A stretch of 64,000 nucleotides of DNA, taken from contig NC_081811.1 in NCBI RefSeq assembly GCF_030704535.1, positions 4,815,001-4,879,000 of the forward strand. Direction: 5' to 3'. A model generated the notes under the pieces. It had not been told where the DNA came from. It did not search any database and saw nothing but the letters and a program-made list of their open reading frames with translations. This document shows positions 11,850-26,000 of the stretch, piece after piece. The position numbers were made by a program, and so were the translations under genes. This DNA is from Vitis vinifera. Its lineage: Eukaryota > Streptophyta > Magnoliopsida > Vitales > Vitaceae. How positions within the stretch are numbered: position 1 is the first letter of the stretch; each line of letters begins with the position of its first letter.

Positions 11850-12790
11850 ATGTGTCAATTGAAGAACATGGTGCTCTTCGACAATTTCGAAATTTGGTGG
11901 ACAGCGAGAAGATCATCACTTGTTGTGGTGAACAACAGTATCAAAAGACCTTCCAAAAGCCAATCAAATAAATGATTCCATATCACCGCCAACATAAACT
12001 TCTCGTTGTGTTTCATGGGACGAGTACCAAGGAGGGCTTGAGTCAAATCTCTGCAACGTCCCTGCTTTGGAATAGTCATAGTGCGAGCAGATGACATGCT
12101 TTCATCACAAATAAAAAAATGTTATTGTCGTAGTATGGGTGATGGTTGATTAAAGTCCCAATGAGAGATACATGAACACTTGATGCTTGGACTAACCTTC
12201 TCAATCACATGCAACCGACCATTTATCCATTTTTCAAGTATTTCTTTCTGCTAAAAGCTTCCTCGTTAACCTTTGCAGCTTGAAGCTCAATTTATTCAAA
12301 GACACAAAAAACATCCACAATTCCAGACTCCATGACTTCAATAACATACTCCAATAGATTCGCTTGGTTGCAGTAAGAGAAACTGTAAAGCAAGAAAACG
12401 AGATACCTGTACCAAGTAGTACTCGGGAGGGTTCTCTGATTCAACCTGTATCCAAGCAGTTTTGGTTCTCAATCGTCACCCAAACTACATGCATTCCCTG
12501 CACACTTAGATTAGTGATTGAAAGTTGTACTTCCTCTTTCTTCTTAGACTCAGATTAAACTATATAGAAGACACACTAGAAAGTATGCTCCCAATGGTCA
12601 TGCCTTGACTGTTGCAAGAAAATTCAAGAAGTAAGAGTGTCATTTAGCGACAATGGGGCCATTCAATCTGATGGGTTGTTCACTAGTTGCTGGGCAACAT
12701 TCCTCAAAACTTCCATAGCCTTAGCAATTTTTGCTTTTAAAGCTTCTGGTGATTCTAACAAATGCAAAACCTCGGTCTAATCATGCTTTA
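11850..12790 (-). pseudogene. Unidentified captured coding-like pieces
   Basis: Minus-strand frames look protein-coding in composition but I do not recognise the parent gene. One piece (about 12097-11855) reads RDLTQALLGTRPMKHNEKF then MLAVIWNHLFDWLLEG. Another (about 12780-12650) reads LHLLESPEALKAKIAKAMEV then LRNVAQQLVNNPSD. A third (about 12560-12400) includes KEEVQLSITNLSVQG and AWIQVESENPPEYYLVQ. They lie in the same orientation as the identified captured fragments, which makes further capture plausible. No function is proposed. Confidence 0.35.
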
Positions 12791-15031
12791 ATAAGAGAAT
12801 ATTAAATCCAAACCCATAAGTTTTCTCATATGATTGGACAATAGAGAGGTACTTGAGTATATGGTATAAGGAGTGGGTCCCATGGTGATGAAGTGTTGGT
12901 GGTGAAGTTAATGTTCTTGTACAAACATCAACATGATGCTTCATGGTAACACCTGCCATGAATGAAGTCTTAGTAGATCGGCATCTGACCCTCATCCTGT
13001 TTCATCTGGTTCTCATCACACTCACCTAGGTGAAGAGTGCCAGAAAATTACATCCATCAAACCAATACTCTCATCTCCATGCCCAAAGTACAACCTCTTC
13101 ATCACCATGTCTTACTCTAATTCAAAGATGGCACCTCTGTAATAGTTTCTCTTATCAGTGTTGCTTCCAAGAAGACACAAACACTCTTGAACCTAGAATA
13201 CACAACCTTCTTCTTCATGATTATGAAGGGCTCTTGATGGTGAGCTATAAGCAATGGGTGGGATGACTGGAGAGTGATTTAATGAATGTGTGGGTTATGA
13301 CTAATGGAACAAATGGCAGAATGTAGTGAGAGAAGTGGATTTAATGGATATTGAAGGATGGAAATAGGAATAGTAATGGGTCTAATGAAGTATGAAGGTA
13401 GGATGGAAAGGTGGTTAGATTGCAAAGGGAATGAGTTTGATGGTAGAATGAGTGAAGGAATTGAATGAGATGGGTTGGAAAATGGGGCGTCTAAGGTGAT
13501 TATACATGCATATGAGGAAAGATGAGAGTGAGTTGATGCTTTCTGAGAAGGTTTTCTTCTAGATTGTAGGCTCCACCATTTTCCGAAATTTTGAATAAAC
13601 ATCTTGCTACTCTCCTTAGTAACTGATGCAAGGGCTATTAATGTTCTTATGTGATCTACTTCCTAAAGAGTGATCAATGTCCTCTCTGTCTCTTCAGTAT
13701 TATCAACATGCGGCATTTCTTGGATTCCTCTTACTACTTTGCCAAAGTTTTAGTAACATTATGATCCATAAATCTTCTCCGTCGTTTCCCCTTTCATTGA
13801 CCAACTTTGGTTAGGAATCCATACGTCGAATCTGAATACCACTTATGGTCAAAGGCCGCTTAGATGGATGCACAGAACACCACTCAGAAGTCCTTCTTTC
13901 TTCTCATCATTATAAGCCAAACAAACTTCCAAACTCAGTGGAGAAAACACAATCAGAATAAGGATGAGTGATGATGAGACTCGAATCTCTCTAAATTAGA
14001 ACTCTCAGATAGTGATATATAGACCAAGACATTTCCACAACTGAACACACATGAGTAGAGGCATATGAAGAATGATATTGCTAAAAAATAGAGCAAAAAT
14101 GAGAAACCCAAGGGATCATTAGGTAAAGCCTCGTTTCATGAGTGATGAACAAGCTGCAAACTGTTGGAACGAACCGGAAGTCCACAATATAATTATTAGA
14201 CATCCAACCTAAACTCAAAGAGGAATCCGACCATTTATAGAGGAAAAACAAGAGTATCAAAGACAATCAAAACAGAGCATTATATGCAAATAATCATGTC
14301 CAACCAAAACAACCCTATGACCCTTGATGTCCACAACAAACAATAAAATCATGATCATAGATTAACAGAGAATGAAGCAAAACATTAAGAAACGGAAACA
14401 TACCAAGCTCAAGGTGGCCTTACCTGGAAGTTCACAACACAACCTTCCTTTGCTTCCCCTTCTTCAGTTTCTCTCCGTAAAACTCTCCTGCTCCTCAAGC
14501 AACCTCCTCTCTTCTCGCTCTTAGCTGGTATTCTCTCTCTAGCAAGCTTCACTCTCTGGTTTTTCTCAAACTATCATTCCCTAAGAAACAAGCCGGTTTC
14601 TTCCTCTAAACACCTCACTTTCTATGTTTCTTTGAATATCCAATTTGTTGTTTTTTTTAGTCCATTCCCCTAGCAAGCTTCCTAAACTAGTTTTTTTTTT
14701 CTTTGTCTTGCCTTCTCTCCCTGCTTTTTTTTTTTTCCCTCAAAGCAATCCTATAAGAAACCTCTCTATAACAACAAAAAGATATCTCATTCCCCAGCAA
14801 AACTAGACTGCAACTCTCAAAGAAAAAAAATCTCTCATCTGCCTTCAAACTTGCCTCTCAAGCCAGAAAATACTCTCATCTAGAATATTCCTTGATAGGT
14901 GTCATACTCTCATAGCTCCTCAATCCACTAACGTGATTCCATAATAGCCTCTCTTTAGGCAGCACATGACCACCCAAAATTGTGACACCCGGCAAAAGTG
15001 AGAAAAATGAGCCAAAAAATAAGGGTCTACA

Positions 15032-15562
15032 CATATACTTTTTATTATTTTAGAAAGATATATATAAAAGTTTTATAAAACAACATAGTAATTTATTAGA
15101 TGATAAAATGATAAAATATATAACAATTAAAATGTGAATTAAATAAGAAAATTTTATCAGCAATATATTTTTATTTTGTCCTTTCATATTATTAATGTTA
15201 AAGATAAAAATAAATATTAATAAATAATAATATTTTTAATTTTAACAACATAGTAATTCCGATTTTGAAAACATCGATCCAAAGATTCCAAACTCATAAT
15301 TCGCAGAACGGTGTCGTTTCATGGAGATGCAGTTGAACCCTATTCGATTCTCTCCATGCCGTCCAACCCTATTCGATTCTCCGAAAATACTGTCATTCCG
15401 AACTAGAAACACGCCCTCTTTCTATCTGAAATTCAATTTTGCTTGTGGATTATCAATTAATCACTGGTAACCGCGTCTAGGATTCTCTTATTTCAACATA
15501 ACTCTACAGATTTCTCATCCGAATTGCTAAATCAAAACAAAGATCTCGATCGAATTGGAGTA
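15032..15562 (+). promoter_or_regulatory. Upstream region of the PPR gene
   Basis: 531 bp between the end of the 8.3 kb element and the PPR start codon. The first 270 bp are AT-rich. From about 15300 the composition becomes genic, with a duplicated phrase CCCTATTCGATTCTC at 15338-15352 and 15367-15381. The nearby large element ends less than 550 bp from the start codon, so it may lie within or beside the promoter. No clear TATA box was assigned. Confidence 0.4.
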
Positions 15563-17143
15563 ATGAATCATAGAGCCATAATGATGATTCTGAAGCCCCT
15601 TTCTCTTCAATCTTCATCAAGGTACGCTCCTTCCATCTCCACTATAGGTCTGAACTCAAATCCCCAAAACCCCAGTTCAGTATTCTCTCGATTGTACTGG
15701 TCTGAAACCATAGCCGAAACCACAGTCGACAACGGCGATGTTGAAACAGTTTTCCGAATAGTCAGTAGCGCTTCATCAACTCGGAACTTGAAACAATCTC
15801 TGAAATCGAGCGGAGTGTTCCTCTCAAACGATTTGATCGATAAAGTTCTGAAAAGGGTCAGATTCAGCCATGGAAACCCTTTTCAAGCTTTGGCTTTCTT
15901 CAATTATACCAATAAGAGGAAAGGGTTTTACCACACTCCGTTCTCGTTGGACACAATGCTCTATATCTTAGGAAGAAGCCGTAGATTTGATCAAATTTGG
16001 GAGCTTTTGGTTGATATGCGTAGAAAGGACCAATCTTTGATATCGCCGCGTAGTGTTCAGGTGGTTTTAGGTAGAATTGCCAAGGTCTGCTCGGTGAAGC
16101 AGACAGTGGAGTCGTTTAGGAAGTTCAAGAAACTGGTTCCGGAGTTCGATACTGCTTGTTTCAACGCTTTGTTGAGAACTCTATGTCAAGAGAAGAGTAT
16201 GAGAGATGCGAGGAATGTGTATCACAGTTTGAAGCATGATTTTCGGCCAGATTTACGAACTTTTAATATACTTTTATCTGGGTGGAAGTCTGCAGAGGAG
16301 GCTGAGGGCTTCTTCGATGAGATGAGAGAAATGGGGGTTGAACCCGATGTTGTTTCCTATAATTGTTTGATTGATGTCTACTGCAAGGGGAGGGAGATAG
16401 AGAGGGCGTATAAGGTGATTGATAAAATGCGAGATGAGCAGATATCACCGGATGTGATATCTTATACTAGTATTATCGGAGGTTTGGGGTTGGTGGGTCA
16501 GCCGGACAAAGCTCGGGATGTTTTGAAGGAAATGAAGGAGTATGGATGTTACCCAGATGTTGCTGCATACAATGCAGCTATCAGGAACTTCTGCATTGCA
16601 AATAGGCTTGGTGATGCTGACGGTTTGATGGATGAGATGGTTGGTAAGGGTTTGAGTCCTAATGCCACTACTTACAATTTGTTCTTTAGGTGTTTTTATT
16701 GGTCCAATGATTTGGGGAGGTCATGTGGTTTGTATCAGAGGATGAAAAAGACTGGGTGCTTGCCAAACACTCAGTCTTGTATGTTCCTAACCAGGTTGTT
16801 TAGAAGGCAGGAGAAGGTGGAAATGGCGCTTGAGCTTTGGAATGACATGGTGGAGAAGGGTTTTGGGTCTTATATTCTGGTGTCTGATGTGTTGTTTGAT
16901 ATGCTTTGTGACATGGGGAAGCTGGTGGAGGTGGAGAAGTGTTGTTTACAGATGATAGAAAAGGGGCATAAACCGAGCAATGTTTCTTTTAGGAGAATCA
17001 AGGTGCTCATGGAATTGGCAAACAAGCATGAGGCCCTTCAGAATTTGACAGAGAAGATGGCTATGTTTGGGCCTTCAACACAAGTTCAGGAAAGAGCAGA
17101 AAATATGGTAGAGATATCAGATTTAGAATCACTTCCATGTTGA
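15563..17143 (+). CDS. P-class pentatricopeptide repeat protein, probably organellar
   Basis: Intronless gene for a 526-residue protein. The start was set at the first in-frame ATG (15563); the frame is open a little further upstream but without an ATG. The N-terminus is rich in Ser, Arg and Leu and poor in acidic residues, as expected for a mitochondrial or plastid transit peptide. From about residue 230 at least six consecutive 35-residue PPR motifs are clear: FNILLSGW, YNCLIDVYCKG, YTSIIGGL, YNAAIRNFC, YNLFFRCF and a degenerate last one, each ending in a P or S about 35 residues on. More diverged repeats lie before them. There is no E, E+ or DYW extension, so it belongs to the P class, whose members bind organellar RNA and help its processing, stability or translation. 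The specific target cannot be read from the sequence. The gene points towards ARF (convergent). Confidence 0.93.
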   Translation: MNHRAIMMILKPLSLQSSSRYAPSISTIGLNSNPQNPSSVFSRLYWSETIAETTVDNGDVETVFRIVSSASSTRNLKQSLKSSGVFLSNDLIDKVLKRVRFSHGNPFQALAFFNYTNKRKGFYHTPFSLDTMLYILGRSRRFDQIWELLVDMRRKDQSLISPRSVQVVLGRIAKVCSVKQTVESFRKFKKLVPEFDTACFNALLRTLCQEKSMRDARNVYHSLKHDFRPDLRTFNILLSGWKSAEEAEGFFDEMREMGVEPDVVSYNCLIDVYCKGREIERAYKVIDKMRDEQISPDVISYTSIIGGLGLVGQPDKARDVLKEMKEYGCYPDVAAYNAAIRNFCIANRLGDADGLMDEMVGKGLSPNATTYNLFFRCFYWSNDLGRSCGLYQRMKKTGCLPNTQSCMFLTRLFRRQEKVEMALELWNDMVEKGFGSYILVSDVLFDMLCDMGKLVEVEKCCLQMIEKGHKPSNVSFRRIKVLMELANKHEALQNLTEKMAMFGPSTQVQERAENMVEISDLESLPC

Positions 17144-17179
17144 ATCAGATAGTCCCAAACATACTGCAAAAGCTGTAGG

Positions 17180-17305
17180 ACTCCTAAGCAAAAGGCTTAA
17201 GGTGTGGCCAAGCAAAGGTGATTTGTCTCCTTAACCATGTGTAACTCCTAAGCAAAAGGCTTAAGGTGTGGCCAAGCAAAAGGTGATTTGTCTTAACCAT
17301 GTGTA
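17180..17305 (+). repeat. Two-copy tandem repeat of 64 bp just after the PPR stop codon
   Basis: The unit starts ACTCCTAAGCAAAAGGCTTA and continues to ACCATGTGTA. Copy one is 17180-17243 and copy two 17244-17305. They differ by a few bases (CTCC insert, one extra A). The repeat starts 36 bp after the stop codon and probably lies in the 3' untranslated region. Confidence 0.85.
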
Positions 17306-18609
17306 ACCTATGTGCTAGAATAACAAGCATCTAAATTATTGTGATATTTTTTTTATCCTTGGAAGGATTTATTCTGAGTATATCATGTATCAGTTTCTAC
17401 TACTAGTTCTCACTTATATGGTCTGAGCGAGGAGTGGTTTAAGAAAACTCAGAAGAACTAGAGGGGATAGGGGGATGCGATGAAGGAAATTGCAGTCAGT
17501 GTGGTTGGGTTGGGTGGAGGTTCTACTACTTTGTGGCAGGTGGAAGAAGTTTCATCCTCATTTAAAACAGTGTTCTACAGCCCATAGCCAGTCCTCCCCT
17601 ACGTAAGTGGACATTGTACTGTTTATGCAGTGATGGTGAAGGCCATCAAATGTTTCTCCTTGTGCAGCCCAAGTGAGATCTTCTCAATTATAAAAGGCTT
17701 TGGTTTGTCGGTTATTCTGTGAAGGCCAATCCTCAGCAATTGTCTGCATAGTCCCATGTCACTAGCCATGCGAAAACAACTTCACCGAGACATGGCTTAA
17801 AAAGCACTTTCGGCAGGGTTTCCGGCTCGTCTACTGGATCAATATAATGAGAATGTATGATAAGCACTTTGTCAGTAGAATTCTAAGAAAAACCACCTGA
17901 TCAAAGGCAATGCCAGAAATTTTCATTTCTGGATAGAACACCTTCATCCATTCAGCAGGCATTGCTTTTTATTCCTTCGTCTATTCACATTCCGATCATG
18001 AGACATTGCTTTTACTAATTCAAATCGAAGGCTGATATAAAATGAACCTATTTCCAACATATTCTAGTAAAATATCAACTATTGCCGTCTTATTTTAATT
18101 TGCTTTGGAAGCTAGAAAGTCACATGCCGACACACCTTCCATATCTTCTATTGCTTCTCTACTTCCAATGTCATTTTTATTATTCTTGTTTCTACTTTGC
18201 CTTGTTTGGCAATTGGTGATATCATCTTTTCCTTCCCGTAGAGTTAAACTCACAACAAGCATTCCGATATTTAAAACACCTTCCCACTGCACTTGTTAAT
18301 CAAAGTGTTATCGTATGGGCATTCCATATAATTTCCTCCAAAAGAACAAATTAGATGCTCTAAATTCATAGGATTGTTTCATGAAATATTTAGACAAACA
18401 AAGCCATTGAGATAAAATCCATGATGAGGAAGAATAAAAATTCATGAATAATTCTGGAACCGAGGAAGCAAATGGCAGTGTCTGCTACAGAATCCACAAT
18501 CATGGTAAAAAGTTAACATTGTTGACATGGTAAAAAACTGTGACAGAAGGGAACAACAGGTAAAGTGTCTCCTAGCATTGACCGCGCCCGAAAGTCAGGA
18601 TCGTACAGT
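17306..18609. other. Intergenic region between convergent PPR and ARF genes
   Basis: About 1.3 kb with ordinary composition and no supported gene. It must contain the 3' ends of both transcripts. Short open frames on both strands (for example 18095-18299) show no family signature. Confidence 0.5.
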
Positions 18610-21340
<2,731 letters not shown>

Positions 21341-21344
21341 AAGT

Positions 21345-23092
21345 GAATGGGTGGTAGCGTTGAGACGACGCCGTTTATTACTTTTTTTACTTGACTGTTT
21401 GGCAGCGGAGCTTCTGAGTTCCACGTAGAGGATGGGGATGGGTTCTTACTCAGGGTAATGGGGTGACCTTTATATGTCTTCGTTTGCATGGATGGGTTTA
21501 GTGGATTAAATCATAATATACATTGATATTATTTTAGGGTGTATAATACACATTAATTTTTAATTCTTTTTTTTGAACTAAGTTGGATATACTTTCTATT
21601 TTTTATTTTTAAAATAAAAAACTTGTCTTACCAAAAGTATAAATTTATATATTACATATTTATATATCAAAAACTAATATTTTTAAAAATTATTTTTAAC
21701 TTTTTTTGAAATTGATGAACCTAAATTTTTTTTAAAATAAATTTTTTTATGCACTCATATAAAAATAATTATAAAATAAAACCCTTTAAAAATAATTCAG
21801 ATTTCATGTATTCATTGATCAAGATAGTAAGTATATCATTAAAAAGTGTACAAAATACTAATTAATTTTAAATAAACACTTAAATTTTATATTTTATAAA
21901 TTTGGATTCCTATTTAATGATTTTTTATATTTATATATCATTAAAAAATAATATCTGAGTTACGATACTATCTTTGACCAAAAAGTACATGAAATACTAA
22001 TTATTTTTAAATAAATGCTTAAAATTTATATTTTATAAACTTGGATTCCAATTTTATAATTTTTTTTTTAATGTGAGTTTATAAAACCATACTTTTCCTT
22101 AATTTTTTCAACAATTTTAATAGTGCTATATAAACAGTATTTAAAGATGAATTACAACATAAGTTTCCATGTAACATCATGCAGCCCACACTTTCTAGAA
22201 GTTGAAGAAAAAGAAAAAAAAAAAAACCCCTCCCTGTTTTCGACATCGCTTTAATTAAATTTTCAAAAATATAAAAATGATTTTAATTTTTGATATAAAA
22301 ACATTTTTCAAACATAGTTTCAAAGCACAAAATGGATCCACATAGCAAAACAGCTTCTTCTTCTTTTCCTCCTATAAAAATCTACTTCAATCCAAACATC
22401 ATTAAACAAATGAAGTTTTTCAACCAGAAATCACATGAGGAAGATAGGAGATCGAGTCATGACCCATGATGAACTACTTGCTTCTACAAAACAGAATGGA
22501 GAGAAATCTGCTTCCCATGTTATTGAAAATTCTTGTGAAATTCCAGAACCAAACAGTATTGTGAATTATGCAGTGAATGCAATTCATATTCAAAGCATAT
22601 AAGATGTTGAATTGAGTTCTTATTCCAGTGCAAGTAGAATTCCAGTTCAAATGAGCAAACAAAGTGTCCTTAACCACAGCTGACTGTAAATGCTTTTCTG
22701 CAGCAAAATAGGAAGGAAATTGTCTAGTACCCAGTTGATCATTTGCATGCATAACAGGGATTTAAGCACCATCCATGGATAAGATAACACAACCAAATCC
22801 CAGCTTCAAGAGTCTAAAACCAATTCCGAACTCATCGGACTACTTGTTCTACTTGTTCATTCATACTTAAGGGAACAGAACAGAACCAGAGGAGTTGCAA
22901 CTTCTCCAAATTTCTAACGATTATGGTTTTCAATGAAGAGATGAGAATCCACATCACTAGTTTTTCCCTTTTATTTTCCTACCTTATGACATGATTTAAG
23001 AAGGAAAAAGCATCAGGTCGCGGTGGTCTTTTCCTGAGGTAGATACTGGAAAGAAAGGTTGCATTCTGAGACCGAACCGGTCATTTTTGGAC
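21345..23092. other. Intergenic region between ARF and PII genes
   Basis: About 1.7 kb. The part from 21500 to 22330 is very AT-rich and has two related segments: AAAAAGT-CA-AAATACTAATTA near 21841 and 21980, followed by CTTAAA-TTTATATTTTATAAA and TTGGATTCC near 21885 and 22025. This looks like a decayed local duplication. From 22380 the composition is ordinary. An open frame at 22474-22752 (minus) shows no known family. Confidence 0.45.
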
Positions 23093-26000
23093 TCAAGCAG
23101 GCGGTGTTGTAGTGGACATATCAGTTCGCCCACCCGTCATCCTCTCAGCCAGCTCTCCACGTTCACCTGGAAGTCACATTTCAGAATTTCTCAATTACAT
23201 ATGCGGATTCTTTGAGTGATGACAGAAAGGAGGAAATGAAGCATTGTTTGTCCAAGAGGGAATGAAAGTTAGAAAGTTACCGGTCCGAACTCTTATCACA
23301 TCCGATATGGGCACCACTGCAAACAATCAAAAAGCATTATAAGAACTTTGATCAAATACCAAATCCTTCTGAATCTTATTAGACTGATGTACCCTTTTTT
23401 TTCATCAAATTTTCAATCATCTTCAAAGTATAGAAGAAAACAAGAAAGACGGTTTTTAAACTTTTCCATGCTTAAAGGACCCAAACTTCAAACGTCAAGA
23501 CTAAACCCACAAAAACTTCCACAAGAAGAAGACAATATAAAAAAGAAGAGAATAATATGAAGTGGGAGTCAGTTTTCACTTACAGAGGTTTCTACGGTTT
23601 CCAAAGAGAACCGCATTTCCTGAATGCGGTTTCAGTCCCACCGACAACAATATCTCTACCAGAGATTAGAATTCTAATCCTTATTGAACGTATTATCTCA
23701 TTAATTTGCAAATAAAAGCAAAGTATCATCGGAAAACACGCATTCTCATCTAAATCTAAAACCTACCAAAGATAATGTCTTGACGTTATTCAAAAACATT
23801 ATCTACAAAACCTAGTAGAAACCTAATAGGATTATAGAACTAGTAGAGATAGTGTTTCAGCATTTTTAGAACAATCCTTCAAAACCGCATCTCCTGGGTG
23901 CGATTTTATTTGAAGTAAAACCGCATGATTTTAGGGTAAAACTTAAAAACCGCATGTCCTAGATGCGATTTTAGAGTAGAACCGTGTCTCCCTCCCATGT
24001 GGATGCACTGTTTCAGATAGACTTTCATTCTCTAATTCATCCATCTGGTTTCGAACCTCGAGAGGACTAAGGACTAGAGACTCTTTGGACCAAGCATATG
24101 TTGAGTAGAATGGCAGGCCTGGTCCGGAAGCTTAGCTGACTGTAACAACCTTCAAGCTCAACCCTCTCGTCCCCTGTTACTGGGTCAACCATCCTTTGGC
24201 AGCTCCGGGTTGTGAAGCTGTCTAGTGAGGTTTTTGAAGTAAAATTTCATCTCATGGATGAGTTTTTGAAGTAAAACCACATCCCTCAGGTGGTTTTTTT
24301 GAAGTGAAATGGAGCTCCCAGCAGCATTATACATACATGTATAAGGCATTTTTATTATGGCATGCCTCCCCAGGGATGGACATGGACAAAGTAGTAGCAT
24401 GGAGGATATCTCTCAACCCCATCCCAAAATGAAACTGTTTCTTTACCACAACAAATTGGCTAGGGAATGAACTCGATTTATTTGTTCACTTCATTCTCTT
24501 TATAAGTGCATCATTGCCACCATGTGAAGCAAATGGAGCAAACATGGGCCACAAATGCTCTCAAATCCAGATATTTGGTATCTTTCTTTCTTTTTTCAAG
24601 ATATCTCAATTCCAGCAACAGTTTCGTTAGATATCTTACAACTATCATCCCACTTTTTTCCAATCCAATTCCCCCATCGGCGCAAACCCCAGTAGACAAA
24701 CTAGTAAAAGCAAATAATAAATTGTTGTGTCATTCTCCTGGGTGAGGGTGCATAGAGAGTGTCCCCTCCCTCGAAAGAATGCAACTTTTATCCATTTTTC
24801 CAGATTGCAGTTTTCTTTGTTCCATGGTGTTCTGTGTGCTACATACATGATCATGGTATGATTGTCACTAATGCTCCTTCACAAAACAGAGCCATTGGTG
24901 AAATTTAATTTTATGGGTATGTATAAATGAAATTGCGAAGATTCTTAATAGCTGCAAATGACAAGGTTAGATTAAGTTTCCTTGGCTTATTCACCCAGAA
25001 GTCACAGAGCACAGCTCTGAAGTTCAGAAAACTAGAAAATTAAAGGATTCCACCATTTTTAAAACCTAAAGAAGAAAGCCTGAAATCTTACAAAAGATCT
25101 TGCCATCACCAATCTCTCCAGTCCTTGCCACCTCACTGATCTTGTCAATTACTGCTTCAACCTAAGACAGGAATGGAAAGATTTGAAGAGTGATACAGCA
25201 ATGGAAACAGTGTGAATCTTCTTGTTTATAAGGCCATTTAGACTGTTTTAGTTTTAAATATACCTGGTCTTTGCTCACCACAATCTCCATTTTAACTTTA
25301 GCAACAAATTTGTCCTCAGAAAATTCAGAGCCTGCAGCATGACAAACAAGAACAAAATAGTAAAGATAGCATAGGCACCAAAGAAGAGACTACCAAAGAA
25401 AGAGAAGGAAGAAATTGTAGAAAAATAAACTAAACCATGTATTAAATTTTCCCCTCCCCAAATTGAACCCAACACCCAAAACCTAGATCTTCAAAACCGA
25501 AAAAGGAAAAAAAATTTCATGTCACACAAACTGCATTTCTTTTCCATTTATTTGAATAGTTTTCAGCAACTAAGCCAAAGAGGAAAGGGGTTCATAGGTA
25601 CGGTTATTCAACTTAGGTGGGTGGAAAGGGACAAGGAGGAATGGGGTATAGATATAAATTGTAATCAGCTATTTTTTCTATTATGCAATATCCAGCACAT
25701 GAAAAATGAAATACTTGACACCTCCACAAAGCAAGAACTTACCTGCCTGTCTTTCAGGCGAACCGCCTTGAGCACCAAAGCCTCGGACATCAGAAACAGT
25801 AACACCACGAATACCCATTTTCAGCAAAGCCTATAATTATTTTTTTTATTTACAAAAGGCCACAAATTAGAACCAGTATGTGAATCCACAACAACATAAG
25901 TATTCAAGTATTTATGTTGCACATCTTACAAGTAGCACTACCATAAAAGTAGTATGTAAGCATTTATGTTATACATTTGAAACTATTTCACTGTTTTGAA

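Larger units (their letters stand above)
6759..15031 (-). mobile_element. 8.3 kb element of family A with captured host gene fragments
   Basis: The left end TGTGGACCCCG and right end AGGGTCTACA match the termini of the element at 2012-4604. A perfect 5-bp direct repeat CATAT lies at 6754-6758 and 15032-15036. About the first 400 bp are clearly homologous to the smaller element. The right ends share a weaker likeness around GTGGCCT-AC-TG-AAGTT (about 4281-4300 and 14424-14442). No internal terminal copy was seen near the place expected for a second LTR, and no gag-pol frame is visible. Between the ends lie degenerate pieces of at least three unrelated host genes on the minus strand (DEAD-box helicase, LRR receptor kinase, KH-domain protein). 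The interior also holds a retroelement-like tract (about 9350-11095), a purine-rich low-complexity tract (11150-11560) and pieces I cannot identify. It is a fossil with no intact reading frame. It could be a large non-autonomous LTR derivative or another gene-capturing transposon. Ends and target repeat are certain; class is not. Confidence 0.7.

Noticed and set aside
6759-15031. Helitron as explanation for the captured gene fragments
   Set aside because: The ends are not TC...CTRR with a 3' hairpin, and a 5-bp target duplication is present, which Helitrons do not make.
6759-15031. Standard Pack-MULE as explanation
   Set aside because: MULEs usually make 9-bp target duplications and have long TIRs; here the repeat is 5 bp and the TIR about 10 bp.
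15524-15562. Upstream extension of the PPR reading frame
   Set aside because: The frame is open, but its first codon is TTG; the first ATG is at 15563 and fits a transit-peptide start.
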